A program made the translations under genes and the position numbers. The notes under the pieces were generated by a model. It searched no databases. It saw only the letters and a list, made by a program, of their open reading frames with translations, and was not told where the DNA came from. Positions 8,285 through 17,241 of a stretch of DNA of 64,000 bases are shown here, in pieces. This stretch comes from Candidatus Dactylopiibacterium carminicum. Lineage in GTDB: Bacteria > Pseudomonadota > Gammaproteobacteria > Burkholderiales > Rhodocyclaceae. How positions within the stretch are numbered: the stretch's first letter is position 1; each line of letters begins with the position of its first letter. The stretch covers positions 1-64,000 of the forward strand of contig NZ_MDUX01000011.1 in NCBI RefSeq assembly GCF_014736495.1, written 5' to 3'.

Positions 8285-10177
8285 ATGATCCAGCCTCATC
8301 CCAGCTCGACATTGCAGCTGCTGGCCCAGCGCCGCTTCGGTCCGCTCTTCGCCACACAGTTCCTGAACGCATTCAATGACAACGTGTTCAAGAACGCGCT
8401 GCTTCTGCTGCTGGCCTTCCAGGCCGGCAGCGTGGCCGGCATGAGCCCGGCAATCGCGGTGCAGTTCGCCGCTGGCATCTTCGTGCTGCCGTTTTTCCTC
8501 TTCTCGGCGATGGCCGGGCAACTGGCGGACCGATTCGAGAAATCGCGCCTGATCCGCTGGGTGAAGTTGCTGGAGGTCTTCATCGCACTGCTGGGGCTGG
8601 CAGGTTTCGTCTTCGTGCAGCTGGAATTCCTGCTCTTCGCGCTGTTCCTGATGGGGCTGCAGTCGACACTGTTCGGCCCGCTGAAATATTCCATCCTGCC
8701 GCAGCAGCTGTATCCGCAGGAGCTGGTGGCCGGCAACGCCTGGGTGGAGAGCGGCACCTTCGTCGCCATCCTGCTCGGTGCCATCGCCGCCGGCCTGCTG
8801 ATGGGCAGCGGGCCGCAAGGCGCGATCTGGTGCGCTGCGCTCAGCGTGGCGGTATCCACCCTGGGCTATCTCACCAGTTTCGGCATTCCCCTCGCCCCGG
8901 CGCCGGCCCCCGATCTGAAGATCCGCCTCAACCCCTTCACCGAGACCTGGCGCAATGTGAAGCTGCTGCACGGCAACCGCCCGGTGTTCCATGCCACGCT
9001 GACAATCTCGTGGTTTTGGTTTTACGGCGCGGTGTTCCTCACTCAGTTCGCGCCCTACGTGAAAGAAGTGCTCGGCGGAACGGAAAACCTCGTCACGGTG
9101 CTGCTGGCGGCCTTCATCGTCGGTATCGCCATCGGCGCCTTCCTGTGCGAAAAACTCTCCGGCAAGCATGTGGAGCTGGGCCTGGTGCCACTGGGCGCGA
9201 TCGGCCTGTCGCTGTTCGGCATCGACCTCTGGCTCGCCAGCCCGACTGCCGCGCCGGAGGCAATGAGCGTGGCCGGCTTCCTTGCCGCGCCGGCCCACTG
9301 GCGCATCCTCGTCGATCTGATCCTGATCGGCGCCTCCGGTGGTCTGTTCACCGTGCCACTCTACGCCATGGTGCAGCAGCGCTCGGCCGAGGCGGAGCGC
9401 TCGCGCGTGATCGCCGCCAACAACATCCTCAACGCGGCCTTCATGGTCGCCTCCGCACTGTTCGGCATGGTCGTGCTGGCGGCTGGCGTGAGCATCTCCG
9501 GCCTGTTCCTCGCCACCGCGTTGATCAATTGTGCCGTGGTGGTGTACATCTGCCGCCTGATGCCGGAGGCCTTCGTGCGCTTCACGGTGTGGCTGCTGCT
9601 GCACTTCGTGTATCGCATCCGCGTGGTGGGGCGCGAGAACCTGCCCGAGGAAGGTGCTGCGCTGCTGGTGTGCAACCACGTGAGCTTCATGGATGCGCCG
9701 ATCATCACCACGCGCAGCCGCCGCCCGGTGCGCTTCGTGATCGACCACCTGATCTACCGCACTCCGCTGTTCTACCGCGTGTTCCGCGCCATGGGTTCCA
9801 TCCCCGTAGCCGATCCGCGCATCAATCTCGATGCCACGCGCGAAGCCTACGACGAGGTCTCCAGGGCACTGGCGGCCGGCACGCTGGTGGCGATCTTTCC
9901 CGAGGGTTTCATCACCGAGGACGGCGAGATCGGCCCCTTCAAGAGCGGCGTAGCGCGCATCCTGCGGCGTACACCGGTGCCGGTGGTGCCAATGGCGCTG
10001 CGCGGGCTTTGGGGCAGTTTCTTCTCGCGCAAGGACGGCCCGGCGATGCGCAAACCTTTCCGGCGCGGTTTCTGGAATCGCGTCGAGCTGGTGATCGGCA
10101 AACCCATCCCGGCCGATGAAGCCACACCTGCCCGCTTGCGCGAGGAAGTGGCACGGCTGCGCGGGGACTGGCGCTGA
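8285..10177 (+). CDS. MFS lysophospholipid transporter (LplT-like) fused to PlsC acyltransferase
   Basis: This 630-residue protein combines two activities of phospholipid remodelling. Residues about 10-425 form a 12-helix MFS domain beginning with FNAFNDNVFKNALLLLL, typical of LplT, which flips lysophospholipids across the inner membrane. Residues about 435-630 form a PlsC/glycerol-3-phosphate acyltransferase-type domain with the catalytic HX4D motif NHVSFMDAP and the substrate motif FPEGFITEDGEI. A fused protein would import lysophospholipid and re-acylate it. The acyl-ACP synthetase domain of E. coli Aas is absent, so the acyl donor must come from elsewhere. Its start lies 125 bp from the divergent kdpD. 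The gene appears intact. Confidence 0.88.
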   Translation: MIQPHPSSTLQLLAQRRFGPLFATQFLNAFNDNVFKNALLLLLAFQAGSVAGMSPAIAVQFAAGIFVLPFFLFSAMAGQLADRFEKSRLIRWVKLLEVFIALLGLAGFVFVQLEFLLFALFLMGLQSTLFGPLKYSILPQQLYPQELVAGNAWVESGTFVAILLGAIAAGLLMGSGPQGAIWCAALSVAVSTLGYLTSFGIPLAPAPAPDLKIRLNPFTETWRNVKLLHGNRPVFHATLTISWFWFYGAVFLTQFAPYVKEVLGGTENLVTVLLAAFIVGIAIGAFLCEKLSGKHVELGLVPLGAIGLSLFGIDLWLASPTAAPEAMSVAGFLAAPAHWRILVDLILIGASGGLFTVPLYAMVQQRSAEAERSRVIAANNILNAAFMVASALFGMVVLAAGVSISGLFLATALINCAVVVYICRLMPEAFVRFTVWLLLHFVYRIRVVGRENLPEEGAALLVCNHVSFMDAPIITTRSRRPVRFVIDHLIYRTPLFYRVFRAMGSIPVADPRINLDATREAYDEVSRALAAGTLVAIFPEGFITEDGEIGPFKSGVARILRRTPVPVVPMALRGLWGSFFSRKDGPAMRKPFRRGFWNRVELVIGKPIPADEATPARLREEVARLRGDWR

Positions 10178-10325
10178 AGCCCCATCCCTGACAAGGCCGT
10201 GCGCTGGCAAAGATGTGTCAATCGACCGGCACTGAAATGCACTTTTGCTGCATTGCGTGATAGGGTAAGTGCCTAAGCTCCATACGTGGCCGTCCGGCTG
10301 CGTACACTCTCCTATCCCCTGTTAG

Positions 10326-11537
10326 ATGAATCAGATCGCCTATCCGCTGCTGGCGCTGCTGCTGGCATTCCTCAATGCCATCGGGCCGTTTTCCATCGAT
10401 GCCTACCTGCCGGCCTTTCCGGCCATGCAGGCCTCGCTTGCCACCGATGCGGTGGCGATGCAGCAGTCTCTGACTGCCTACATGATCCCCTTTTCGGTCA
10501 TGATGCTGTGGCACGGCGCCATCTCCGACGCGCTGGGCCGCCGCCACGTGATCATCGCCGGCCTGGTCGTGTATGTGGCCGCTTCGCTGCTCTGTGCCTT
10601 TGCACCGAACATCCATATGCTGCTGATCGGCCGCATGCTGCAGGGCCTGTCGGCCGGCAGTGGCGTGATCGTGGGCCGCGCCGTGGTGCGTGATCTGCTC
10701 GACGGTCCGGCCGCGCAACGCATGATGTCGCACGTGGCGATGGTGTTCGCCATCGCGCCAGCTGTCGCTCCCATCCTCGGCGGCGCGATGACGGAATGGT
10801 TCGGCTGGCGCTCGATCTTCTTCTTCCTGGTGCTGCTTGCCAGTGCGCAGATCTTCATGACCTGGCGCTTCCTGCCCGAGTCGCTGCCGCCTGAAAAGCG
10901 TCAGCCGCTGCACGCGGGCGACATGCTTCGCGGCTACCTGGCCGTGCTGGGCAGCGGGCGGTTCGTGTTGCTGGGCCTGTCGATGAGCTTCGTCTTCCTG
11001 GGTTTCTTCCTCTACGTGATGTCGGCGCCGGTGTTCCTGATGCAACACCTGAAGCTGGATGCCACGCAGTTCGGCTATCTCTTCGTGCCACTGGTGGTCG
11101 GCATGATCGGCGGCTCCGTGACGGCGGTGCGGCTGTCACGGCGCATCACGCCACTGGCCACCATCCGCCTGGCCTTCGTGGTGTCGGCCGTGGCGGCGCT
11201 GTGGAACCTCGCCGCCAACCTGTGGCTGCCCGACAGCGTGGCCACACGTATTCCGCAACTGGCACTGCAGACCTTCGCGATGAACCTCTCCTTCCCCAGC
11301 CTGACGCTGCTGGCGCTGGACATGTTCCCCGAGCGGCGCGGCATGGCCGCCAGCTGCCAGGGCTTCATCCACACGCTGATCATGTCGGCGGTGGCAGGCG
11401 TGCTGGCGCCGCTCCTGTGGGATTCGCTGCTGCAGATGGCACTGGCGATGTGCGTGATGTGGGTGCTCTCCATCGGCTTCTTCTACTGGAGCCGGCAGAT
11501 CAGCCGTCCCGCCGCGCCCGCGCACAAACAGATGTAG
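10326..11537 (+). CDS. Bcr/CflA-type MFS multidrug efflux transporter
   Basis: The 403-residue protein has twelve predicted membrane segments. The N-terminal helix motif IGPFSIDAYLPAFPAM is characteristic of the Bcr/CflA subfamily of drug-proton antiporters, and the cytoplasmic loop SDALGRRHVIIAGL is motif A of the MFS. The motif-C-like segment APAVAPILGGAMTEWFGWR in helix 5 supports an export role. It would extrude hydrophobic drugs or metabolites across the inner membrane. The gene is 149 bp downstream of the LplT fusion and 27 bp upstream of an aldo/keto reductase. It may form a transcription unit with the reductase, but nothing identifies its substrate. Confidence 0.87.
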   Translation: MNQIAYPLLALLLAFLNAIGPFSIDAYLPAFPAMQASLATDAVAMQQSLTAYMIPFSVMMLWHGAISDALGRRHVIIAGLVVYVAASLLCAFAPNIHMLLIGRMLQGLSAGSGVIVGRAVVRDLLDGPAAQRMMSHVAMVFAIAPAVAPILGGAMTEWFGWRSIFFFLVLLASAQIFMTWRFLPESLPPEKRQPLHAGDMLRGYLAVLGSGRFVLLGLSMSFVFLGFFLYVMSAPVFLMQHLKLDATQFGYLFVPLVVGMIGGSVTAVRLSRRITPLATIRLAFVVSAVAALWNLAANLWLPDSVATRIPQLALQTFAMNLSFPSLTLLALDMFPERRGMAASCQGFIHTLIMSAVAGVLAPLLWDSLLQMALAMCVMWVLSIGFFYWSRQISRPAAPAHKQM

Positions 11538-11564
11538 GCCCTTGAAACCACAGGAGGAACACGC

Positions 11565-12536
11565 ATGGAATACCGTCGTCTAGGCCGCTCGGGCCTCAAG
11601 GTCAGCGCCCTGTCGCTGGGCTCCTGGGTCACCTATGCCAATCAGGTCGACACTACCAACGCACGCGAGATCATGGCTGCCGCACGCGATGCCGGCGTGA
11701 ACTTCTTCGACAACGCCGAGACTTATGCGGCCGGTGAGTCCGAACGCATCATGGGCGCGGCGCTGCGCCAGCTGGGCTGGCCGCGCGAGCACGTCGTGGT
11801 CTCCAGCAAGTTCTACTGGGGGCTCTCCGATGACCCCAACGTGCACCACACGCTCAACCGCAAATACCTGCTGGGCGCCATCGATGGTTCGCTGAAGCGC
11901 TTCGGCCTCGACTACATCGACCTGATCTTCTGCCACCGACCGGACCCCGACACCCCCATCGAGGAAACGGTGTGGGCCATGCACGACATCATCTCGCGCG
12001 GCAAGGCGTTGTACTGGGGCACCTCGGAATGGAGTGCCGATGAAATCCGTGCCGCCTGGGAAATTGCCGAGCGCCATCACCTGCACAAGCCGGTGATGGA
12101 GCAACCGCAATACAACCTCTTCGTCCGCCGCCGCGTGGAGCAGGAATACAAGCGCCTGTACGAAGACATCGGCCTGGGGCTGACTACCTGAAGCCCGCTG
12201 GCCTCCGGTGTGCTCTCGGGCAAGTACGTGGATGGCATTCCCGCCGGATCGCGCGGCACGCTGGCCAGCTACGAATGGCTGCGCGAACGCCTCACGGATA
12301 CCGGCCGCAACGCTGCCGCCGCGAAACTCGCGCCGATCGCCGCCGAACTCGGCTGCACGCTGGCCCAGCTCGCGCTCGCCTGGTGCCTGAAGAATCCGCA
12401 CGTTTCCACGGTGATCACCGGCGCCTCCCGGCCAGGACAGGTCCAGGAAAACATGCAGGCGCTGCAGATCGTTCCTCGGCTCGATGCGGAGCTCCTGACG
12501 CGCATGGAGGCTGGCTGCGAGGGCGTGACTGCTTGA
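11565..12536 (+). pseudogene. Aldo/keto reductase (potassium-channel beta / YghZ type) interrupted by in-frame TGA
   Basis: Two open pieces lie in one frame. The first (208 codons) holds most of the TIM barrel, with the catalytic Tyr in [14 protein letters not shown], Lys in VVSSKFYWG and His in [14 protein letters not shown] at 12189-12191 ends it after EDIGLGLTT. The same frame continues with SPLASGVLSGKYVDGIP and reaches the NADPH-binding segment VITGASRPGQVQEN before the terminal TGA at 12536. Relatives have Trp at the interrupted position (LTTWSPLASG), so a single G-to-A change of TGG explains the stop. The truncated product would lack the cofactor site. Selenocysteine is not expected there. 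The total length, 323 codons, is normal for the family. An AGGAGG ribosome-binding site precedes the ATG. Confidence 0.87.
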
Positions 12537-12612
12537 ACACCCACGCAGACAGGATGGTTTCGGCTAACCTGCGGGGATCTCCGTTCACCGCGCCTTTGCG
12601 TTCGCCCTCGTC

Positions 12613-13203
12613 ATGAAAAAACTCGTCCTCGCTTCCAACAATGCCGGCAAGCTGCGCGAATTCCAGGCCCTGCTCGCACCGCTGGGCTGGGAAGTGGTCC
12701 CCCAGGCCGATCTGGGCGTGCCCGAAGCCGAAGAGCCGTATCCGACCTTCATCGAAAACGCACTGACCAAGGCGCGCCATGCCGCCGCCCATACCGGCCT
12801 GCCCGCGCTGGCGGACGATTCCGGCATCTGCGTGGCGGCACTGGCCGGCGCGCCCGGTGTGCACTCGGCGCGCTTCGCCGGCGAACCACGCTCGGATGAA
12901 CGCAACAACGCCCTGCTGATCGAAAAGCTTGGCGGCGAAACGGACCGCCGCGCACATTACGTTTGTGTGCTGGCGCTGGTGCGCCATGCCGAGGACCCCC
13001 AGCCGATCATCGCTGAGGGGGAATGGCACGGAGAAGTCGTCGACACGCCGCGCGGTGAACACGGTTTCGGGTACGACCCCTACTTCCTGTTGCCGCAGAT
13101 GGAACAAACCGCCGCCGAACTCGAACCGGCACTCAAGAACGCCCTGAGCCACCGTGGCGCGGCCTGCCGCCAGCTGATCGAGCGACTGCGCCGCGAGGGC
13201 TGA
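12613..13203 (+). CDS. rdgB: XTP/dITP diphosphatase (Ham1/RdgB)
   Basis: The 196-residue protein hydrolyses non-canonical purine nucleoside triphosphates (dITP, XTP, ITP) to monophosphates and cleans the nucleotide pool. The N-terminal VLASNNAGKLREFQALL holds the phosphate-binding SxNxGK motif. FIENALTKARHAA, ALADDSGICV (metal site), SARFAGE and the C-terminal GFGYDPYFLLP and KNALSHRGAA blocks are all present, with no missing key residue. Length matches the family. Four bases separate it from the DUF1631 gene, so the two are probably co-transcribed. Confidence 0.95.
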   Translation: MKKLVLASNNAGKLREFQALLAPLGWEVVPQADLGVPEAEEPYPTFIENALTKARHAAAHTGLPALADDSGICVAALAGAPGVHSARFAGEPRSDERNNALLIEKLGGETDRRAHYVCVLALVRHAEDPQPIIAEGEWHGEVVDTPRGEHGFGYDPYFLLPQMEQTAAELEPALKNALSHRGAACRQLIERLRREG

Positions 13204-13207
13204 AGCC

Positions 13208-15133
13208 ATGACCGTGGCCGAAACCCTGATCGCCCAGGCGCGGGAGCGTTTTGCCGCAGCCCTGTGCGACATCCTGCGCAGCAGCGGCTACCGCATGCCG
13301 GAGGTGCAGGAAGTCATGGCCAGACAGGCCGCACAGGCCTTCGACGAACTCGCCGGCCTGCGCAGCAAGGCTGAATACACGCGGCTACGCAGCCTCACGG
13401 CTTCACGCATCAGCCTTGTGCACCCTGAGGACATGGACCTCACGGTGCAGCTGATCAACCTCTCCTCGGCCATCAACGACACCTGCGAACATACGCTGGG
13501 CCGGTTGCACCTGCTGTTCATGACCTTGCTCGAGCAGAGCAGCGCGGCGCCGGAGCAGCTGCCCGTGGGCACCGATGCCATCTGTGCCGCGCTACGCGGC
13601 CTGCTCGACAGCGATGTGCTCGACCCGGCGCTGCGGCCCGGCTTGCCGGAACGTATCGAGACCCCGATGCAGGCGTTGTTGCCGGATTTCTATTCCGAGC
13701 TGCTGAGCATGCTGCAGACCGAAGGCGTCACCACGCAACGCGCCTCCGTGCGCCGCGCGCAGGAAGACGCCGCCACCTGCCCGACCGATGGGGCGCTGGC
13801 CCGTCTGCAGGCGCAGCTGCAACAACGGCATGGTGGCGCGCCAGCGGTAACCATCCCGATGGACCCGACCTTGCTCGCCGGTATCATAGACCAGGTCTAC
13901 GCTTGGCTCGCCCGCCAGCAACAGGAAGCGGCAGCCAGCAGTTCCCCTGCCAGGACTCGCCTCGGCGAGCTGGGCAAGCTTCTGCCTCCTGAGCGCACCA
14001 CCTTGCTCGAAGCACTGGAAGACTGTTTCGACACCCTGCGCGACGACGCCACGCTGCCCGCCACGATCAGACCCGCGCTCGAGCGCCTGCGCCTGCCCAC
14101 GGTGAAGGCGGCACTGCGCGAGCCAAACTGCCTCGGAGAAAAACTCCACCCCGTTCTGCGCCTGCTCGAAGTCGCGCTGCGCCTGGCACGCACACTGCCG
14201 CTCGACGTAGCCGCTGGGCATCCGGTCTGTCAGGCACTGATCGAAGCCTCATTACGCGTGCAGCGTGATTACGGCAACCACAGCGCCATCTTCGAAGAGA
14301 CCGCACTGCATCTGGAGGTGCTGGAGCAGGACCGCATCGGTGCGGTCAATGAACGCACCCTCAAGTTGCGGCCACTCGCCGAGCGTGAAGCGCGGCGCGA
14401 GCATTCGCGCACGCGGGCTGCGCGTGCCATCCGCGCCCTGTGTGCCAGCCAGCCGCCACTCCCCGTCAGCGATTTCCTGGAGAACGTCTGGGTGCGCGTG
14501 CTGGCCGCGATCCAGCTGCGCAACGGCGAGAAAAGCCCGCAATGGCATGCCGCGCTGACCACCGCCAACAAGCTGGTCGACAGCGTACAGCCCCGCGCCG
14601 ATGTCGCCGAACGCCGCCAGCTGGCAGCCGGCCTGCCCGCGCTGATCGCCGAGCTGCGTGCCGGCCTGGAAGCCATTGGCGCTCCGCCGACCCTGCGCGA
14701 AACCGTATTCACCCGCTTCGCGGATCTGCACACCGCCACGCTACGCGGCCAGCAACCCGTGCTGGAGAAATACCAGCCCCTGCAGGTTTCTAGCGAAGCG
14801 CGCGTGCAGACCGTTTCCGAGATTCCCGGTCTGTATGTGGTACGCCTGCCGCCGGCCTCCGAGATGGAAACCGACGAACCTGAGTGGGTCGGCTCGCTGC
14901 AACCCGGCGAGTGGTTCTGCCTGACACTGCCCGGTCAGGGGCAGCAGGCATTCTGCCTGGCCTGGCAGGACGGCAACCCGCGCCTGCTGCTGGCAGCCAC
15001 GCCGGACGGGCTCAGCCTGCTCGCACCGATGCGCTGGCTGCTGGAGCAGGCCCGCGCAGAGCAGGCCCGACGTCTGTCACTGGAAGCGCTTTTCGAACAG
15101 ACAGCTGCCCAGGCCCTCGCACGCGGACTATAA
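13208..15133 (+). CDS. DUF1631 family protein
   Basis: A 641-residue, predominantly helical protein with the DUF1631 pattern: an N-terminal SLVHPEDMDLTVQLINLS motif, a long Glu/Arg/Ala-rich middle and a C-terminal domain with VRLPPASEMET and a region (WVGSLQPGEWFCL) resembling a small PilZ-like beta fold. No catalytic motif is visible and no signal peptide or membrane segment is seen. The family is found mainly in beta- and gammaproteobacteria and is poorly characterised. It is immediately downstream of rdgB with a 4-base gap. The family call is by overall appearance and motif recognition, without a profile search. Confidence 0.7.
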   Translation: MTVAETLIAQARERFAAALCDILRSSGYRMPEVQEVMARQAAQAFDELAGLRSKAEYTRLRSLTASRISLVHPEDMDLTVQLINLSSAINDTCEHTLGRLHLLFMTLLEQSSAAPEQLPVGTDAICAALRGLLDSDVLDPALRPGLPERIETPMQALLPDFYSELLSMLQTEGVTTQRASVRRAQEDAATCPTDGALARLQAQLQQRHGGAPAVTIPMDPTLLAGIIDQVYAWLARQQQEAAASSSPARTRLGELGKLLPPERTTLLEALEDCFDTLRDDATLPATIRPALERLRLPTVKAALREPNCLGEKLHPVLRLLEVALRLARTLPLDVAAGHPVCQALIEASLRVQRDYGNHSAIFEETALHLEVLEQDRIGAVNERTLKLRPLAEREARREHSRTRAARAIRALCASQPPLPVSDFLENVWVRVLAAIQLRNGEKSPQWHAALTTANKLVDSVQPRADVAERRQLAAGLPALIAELRAGLEAIGAPPTLRETVFTRFADLHTATLRGQQPVLEKYQPLQVSSEARVQTVSEIPGLYVVRLPPASEMETDEPEWVGSLQPGEWFCLTLPGQGQQAFCLAWQDGNPRLLLAATPDGLSLLAPMRWLLEQARAEQARRLSLEALFEQTAAQALARGL

Positions 15134-15191
15134 TTGAAGCAAAACCCACACACGCGGGTCGCAGCCCCCCGAGGGAATGCTTTCTGTCTTA

Positions 15192-15288
15192 GAACCTGTT
15201 CAAGGTCTGTAGCGAGAGGCCGTCAGCGGTGCGAAGAGCAGCGCATGAGCCCCGATCACGGACTCGCAGTAAGACTATGAACAGGTTC
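15192..15288. mobile_element. 97-bp MITE-like element with 11-bp terminal inverted repeats and TTA target duplication
   Basis: The 11-mer GAACCTGTTCA at 15192-15202 recurs as its exact reverse complement at 15278-15288. Both ends are flanked directly by TTA (15189-15191 and 15289-15291), a 3-base direct repeat that fits target-site duplication by IS5/PIF-Harbinger (Tourist-like) transposases. The 75 internal bases have no open frame. The element lies in the gap between the DUF1631 and DUF2782 genes. No transposase with such ends is in the window, so mobilisation in trans is inferred. The two ends could also form a long-stem RNA hairpin. Confidence 0.65.
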
Positions 15289-15333
15289 TTAGGGCGGCTC
15301 AGCGGGGAAAAACCCCACCCGAGAGGACGAATC

Positions 15334-15657
15334 ATGAAAAAACACATCCCTCTGTTACTCGCCCTGCTGCTGGGCACCGCACCGGTGCTCGCTCAGACCA
15401 CCCGCCAGGAAGTACCCGAGCCGCCCGCCCTTGGCGAACTGCCTGGCGCCGACGCCCCCGATGTCACCATCCGCAACCGTGGCGGCGACCGCGTCGAAGA
15501 ATACCGCCGCAACGGCCAGCTCTACATGATCAAGGTGACGCCACAGGTCGGCCCGGCGTACTACCTCGTGGCACGCGATCGCGATGGCGGTTTCGAGCGT
15601 GTGAACGATCTGGACCGCGCCCGTACCATGACCCAGTGGATCCTGCTGCAATGGTAG
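15334..15657 (+). CDS. DUF2782 periplasmic small protein
   Basis: A 107-residue protein with a clear Sec signal peptide (MKKHIPLLLALLLGTAPVLAQ) and a mature domain containing VTIRNRGGDRVEEYRRNGQ and LYMIKVTPQVGPAYYLV, the signature of DUF2782. Family members are exported and of unknown function. The start at 15334 is preceded by GAGAGGACG. Thirty-three bases separate it from hemF. In several proteobacteria this family neighbours polA or haem genes, which agrees loosely with the present context. The gene looks intact. Confidence 0.8.
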   Translation: MKKHIPLLLALLLGTAPVLAQTTRQEVPEPPALGELPGADAPDVTIRNRGGDRVEEYRRNGQLYMIKVTPQVGPAYYLVARDRDGGFERVNDLDRARTMTQWILLQW

Positions 15658-15690
15658 GCTGACGGCCCGCCTCATTTCGCCGCAATCCGC

Positions 15691-16608
15691 ATGTCAGCGC
15701 CCCACGACAGCCGCGCCCTGCGCGAGTACCTGCTCGCCCTGCAACGGCAGATCATCGACGCACTCGAGTCCTTCGACGGTCAACGCTTCCGGACCGAGCG
15801 CTGGACCCGCCCCGAGGGCGGCGAGGGCATCACGCGGGTGATCGAAGAAGGCAACTTCTTCGAGCGCGGCGGCGTGAATTTCTCCCACGTCTTCGGCGAC
15901 AGACTGCCGCCCTCCGCCAGCGCCAGCCGCCCCGAACTGGCCGGCAGCGGCTTCGAGGCCATGGGCGTGTCGCTGGTGCTGCACCCGCGCAACCCGTATT
16001 GCCCCACGGTGCACATGAATGTGCGCTGCTTCATCGCCCGGCCGAAGGATCAGGCTAGCAGCACGCCGGTCTTCTGGTTCGGCGGCGGCATGGATCTCAC
16101 GCCCTATTACCCGTTCGAGGAAGACGTGCGCCATTTCCATGCCACCTGCCGCGATGCCGTGACGCCTTTCGGCGCGGCGCTGCACCCGCGTTTCAAGGCC
16201 TGGTGCGACCGCTATTTCTTCCTCAAGCATCGCAACGAGCCGCGCGGTGTCGGCGGGCTGTTCTTCGACGACTTCAACGAGCTGGGCTTCGAGCAAAGCT
16301 TCGCACTCACACGCAGCGTGGGCGATGCCTTTCTGCCCGCCTATCTGCCGCTCATCACCCGCCGCCGCGAGCAGCCCTGGGGCGAACGCGAACGCGACTT
16401 TCAGTGCTGGCGGCGCGGCCGTTACGTGGAATTCAACCTGGTGTGGGATCGCGGTACGCTGTTCGGCCTGCAATCGGGGGGACGTACGGAGTCCATCCTG
16501 ATGTCGCTGCCGCCCGAAGTGAAATGGCGCTACGACTGGCAACCCGAGCCTGGCAGTGCCGAAGCGAAGTTGTTCACGGATTTTTTGCCCCCCCGTGACT
16601 GGGTCTGA
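15691..16608 (+). CDS. hemF: Aerobic coproporphyrinogen III oxidase HemF
   Basis: HemF decarboxylates two propionates of coproporphyrinogen III to vinyls using O2, giving protoporphyrinogen IX in haem synthesis. The 305-residue sequence is full length. It has the conserved [20 protein letters not shown] segment with active-site residues, the [16 protein letters not shown] motif and the C-terminal [15 protein letters not shown] and [10 protein letters not shown] blocks. It acts in the cytoplasm as a homodimer. The genome also encodes a HemW radical-SAM protein at 17242, which is not an isofunctional partner. hemF is followed by a YkgJ-family gene on the same strand. Confidence 0.96.
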   Translation: MSAPHDSRALREYLLALQRQIIDALESFDGQRFRTERWTRPEGGEGITRVIEEGNFFERGGVNFSHVFGDRLPPSASASRPELAGSGFEAMGVSLVLHPRNPYCPTVHMNVRCFIARPKDQASSTPVFWFGGGMDLTPYYPFEEDVRHFHATCRDAVTPFGAALHPRFKAWCDRYFFLKHRNEPRGVGGLFFDDFNELGFEQSFALTRSVGDAFLPAYLPLITRRREQPWGERERDFQCWRRGRYVEFNLVWDRGTLFGLQSGGRTESILMSLPPEVKWRYDWQPEPGSAEAKLFTDFLPPRDWV

Positions 16609-16698
16609 AAACTCCCCCCTCGGTCCATTGCCCCGTGATGATCCGGACGACCCGGCGATGAAAAACACACCCCATCCGACACCACCGACCCACATTCG

Positions 16699-17211
16699 AT
16701 GAACACCCGCCCCCCTCGTCTGGCCAAGACGCTCGCCACGGCCGCCGCCGATTACCAGACCACCGCCGTCATCCCGCATTGCCGGGTTTGCAGCAAGCCC
16801 TGCTGCAAACTGGACACACTCGTGCTGGAACTGGAGTGGCCGCAGGTCAAAGGCCTCTGGCTGCTCGCCGAATCGCGCAATGCCTTCGACAAGCGCCTGG
16901 CCTCAGGCCGGGGGCCTATCGAGATCCGCCCGGCGAACGGGCTCTATTACGCCCACAGCCGACCCTGCCCGGCCTACGACCAGGCTGGTGGCGGCTGCCG
17001 CGTCTACGACCAGCCGCTCAAACCCGTGGGCTGTTCGGATTTCCCCGTGTATGAAGACCAGGGGCAGATCACCGCGGATCTGCGCTGCGAGGCCGTGGAC
17101 CTGGATGCCCTGAAAGCCCGGCTGACCCAGGCACTCGGCCCTGGCAGCCGCATCACCCGGTCCGCCGATCGGGATTTCCCCTTCCTGGTCACGCTTTCGG
17201 TGAAGCGCTGA
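16699..17211 (+). CDS. YkgJ-type cysteine-cluster (zinc/iron-chelating) protein
   Basis: This 170-residue protein has a cysteine pattern typical of the YkgJ/CxxCxxCC family: CRVCSKPCCKL near residue 28, then CPAYD, CRVY and GCSDFP. The clustered cysteines probably bind an iron-sulphur centre or zinc; the family's biochemical role is unsettled. There is no signal peptide or membrane helix. It follows hemF by 90 bp and converges with hemW, a context of haem and Fe-S proteins. The ATG at 16699 is the first in the frame and leaves the cysteine cluster at the normal distance. Confidence 0.75.
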   Translation: MNTRPPRLAKTLATAAADYQTTAVIPHCRVCSKPCCKLDTLVLELEWPQVKGLWLLAESRNAFDKRLASGRGPIEIRPANGLYYAHSRPCPAYDQAGGGCRVYDQPLKPVGCSDFPVYEDQGQITADLRCEAVDLDALKARLTQALGPGSRITRSADRDFPFLVTLSVKR

Positions 17212-17241
17212 ACCCGGGTTTCGCGGACCACGTACAGGCGC

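Noticed and set aside
8165..10210. A very long minus-strand open frame (about 680 codons) opposite the LplT-PlsC fusion
   Set aside because: Its translation is rich in His, Arg, Gln and Glu without domain motifs. It mirrors the high GC third-position bias of the real plus-strand gene, so it is a shadow.
12189..12191. Selenocysteine at the TGA of the aldo/keto reductase
   Set aside because: Relatives have Trp at this position, the residue is not catalytic, and no SECIS-like hairpin is evident just downstream.
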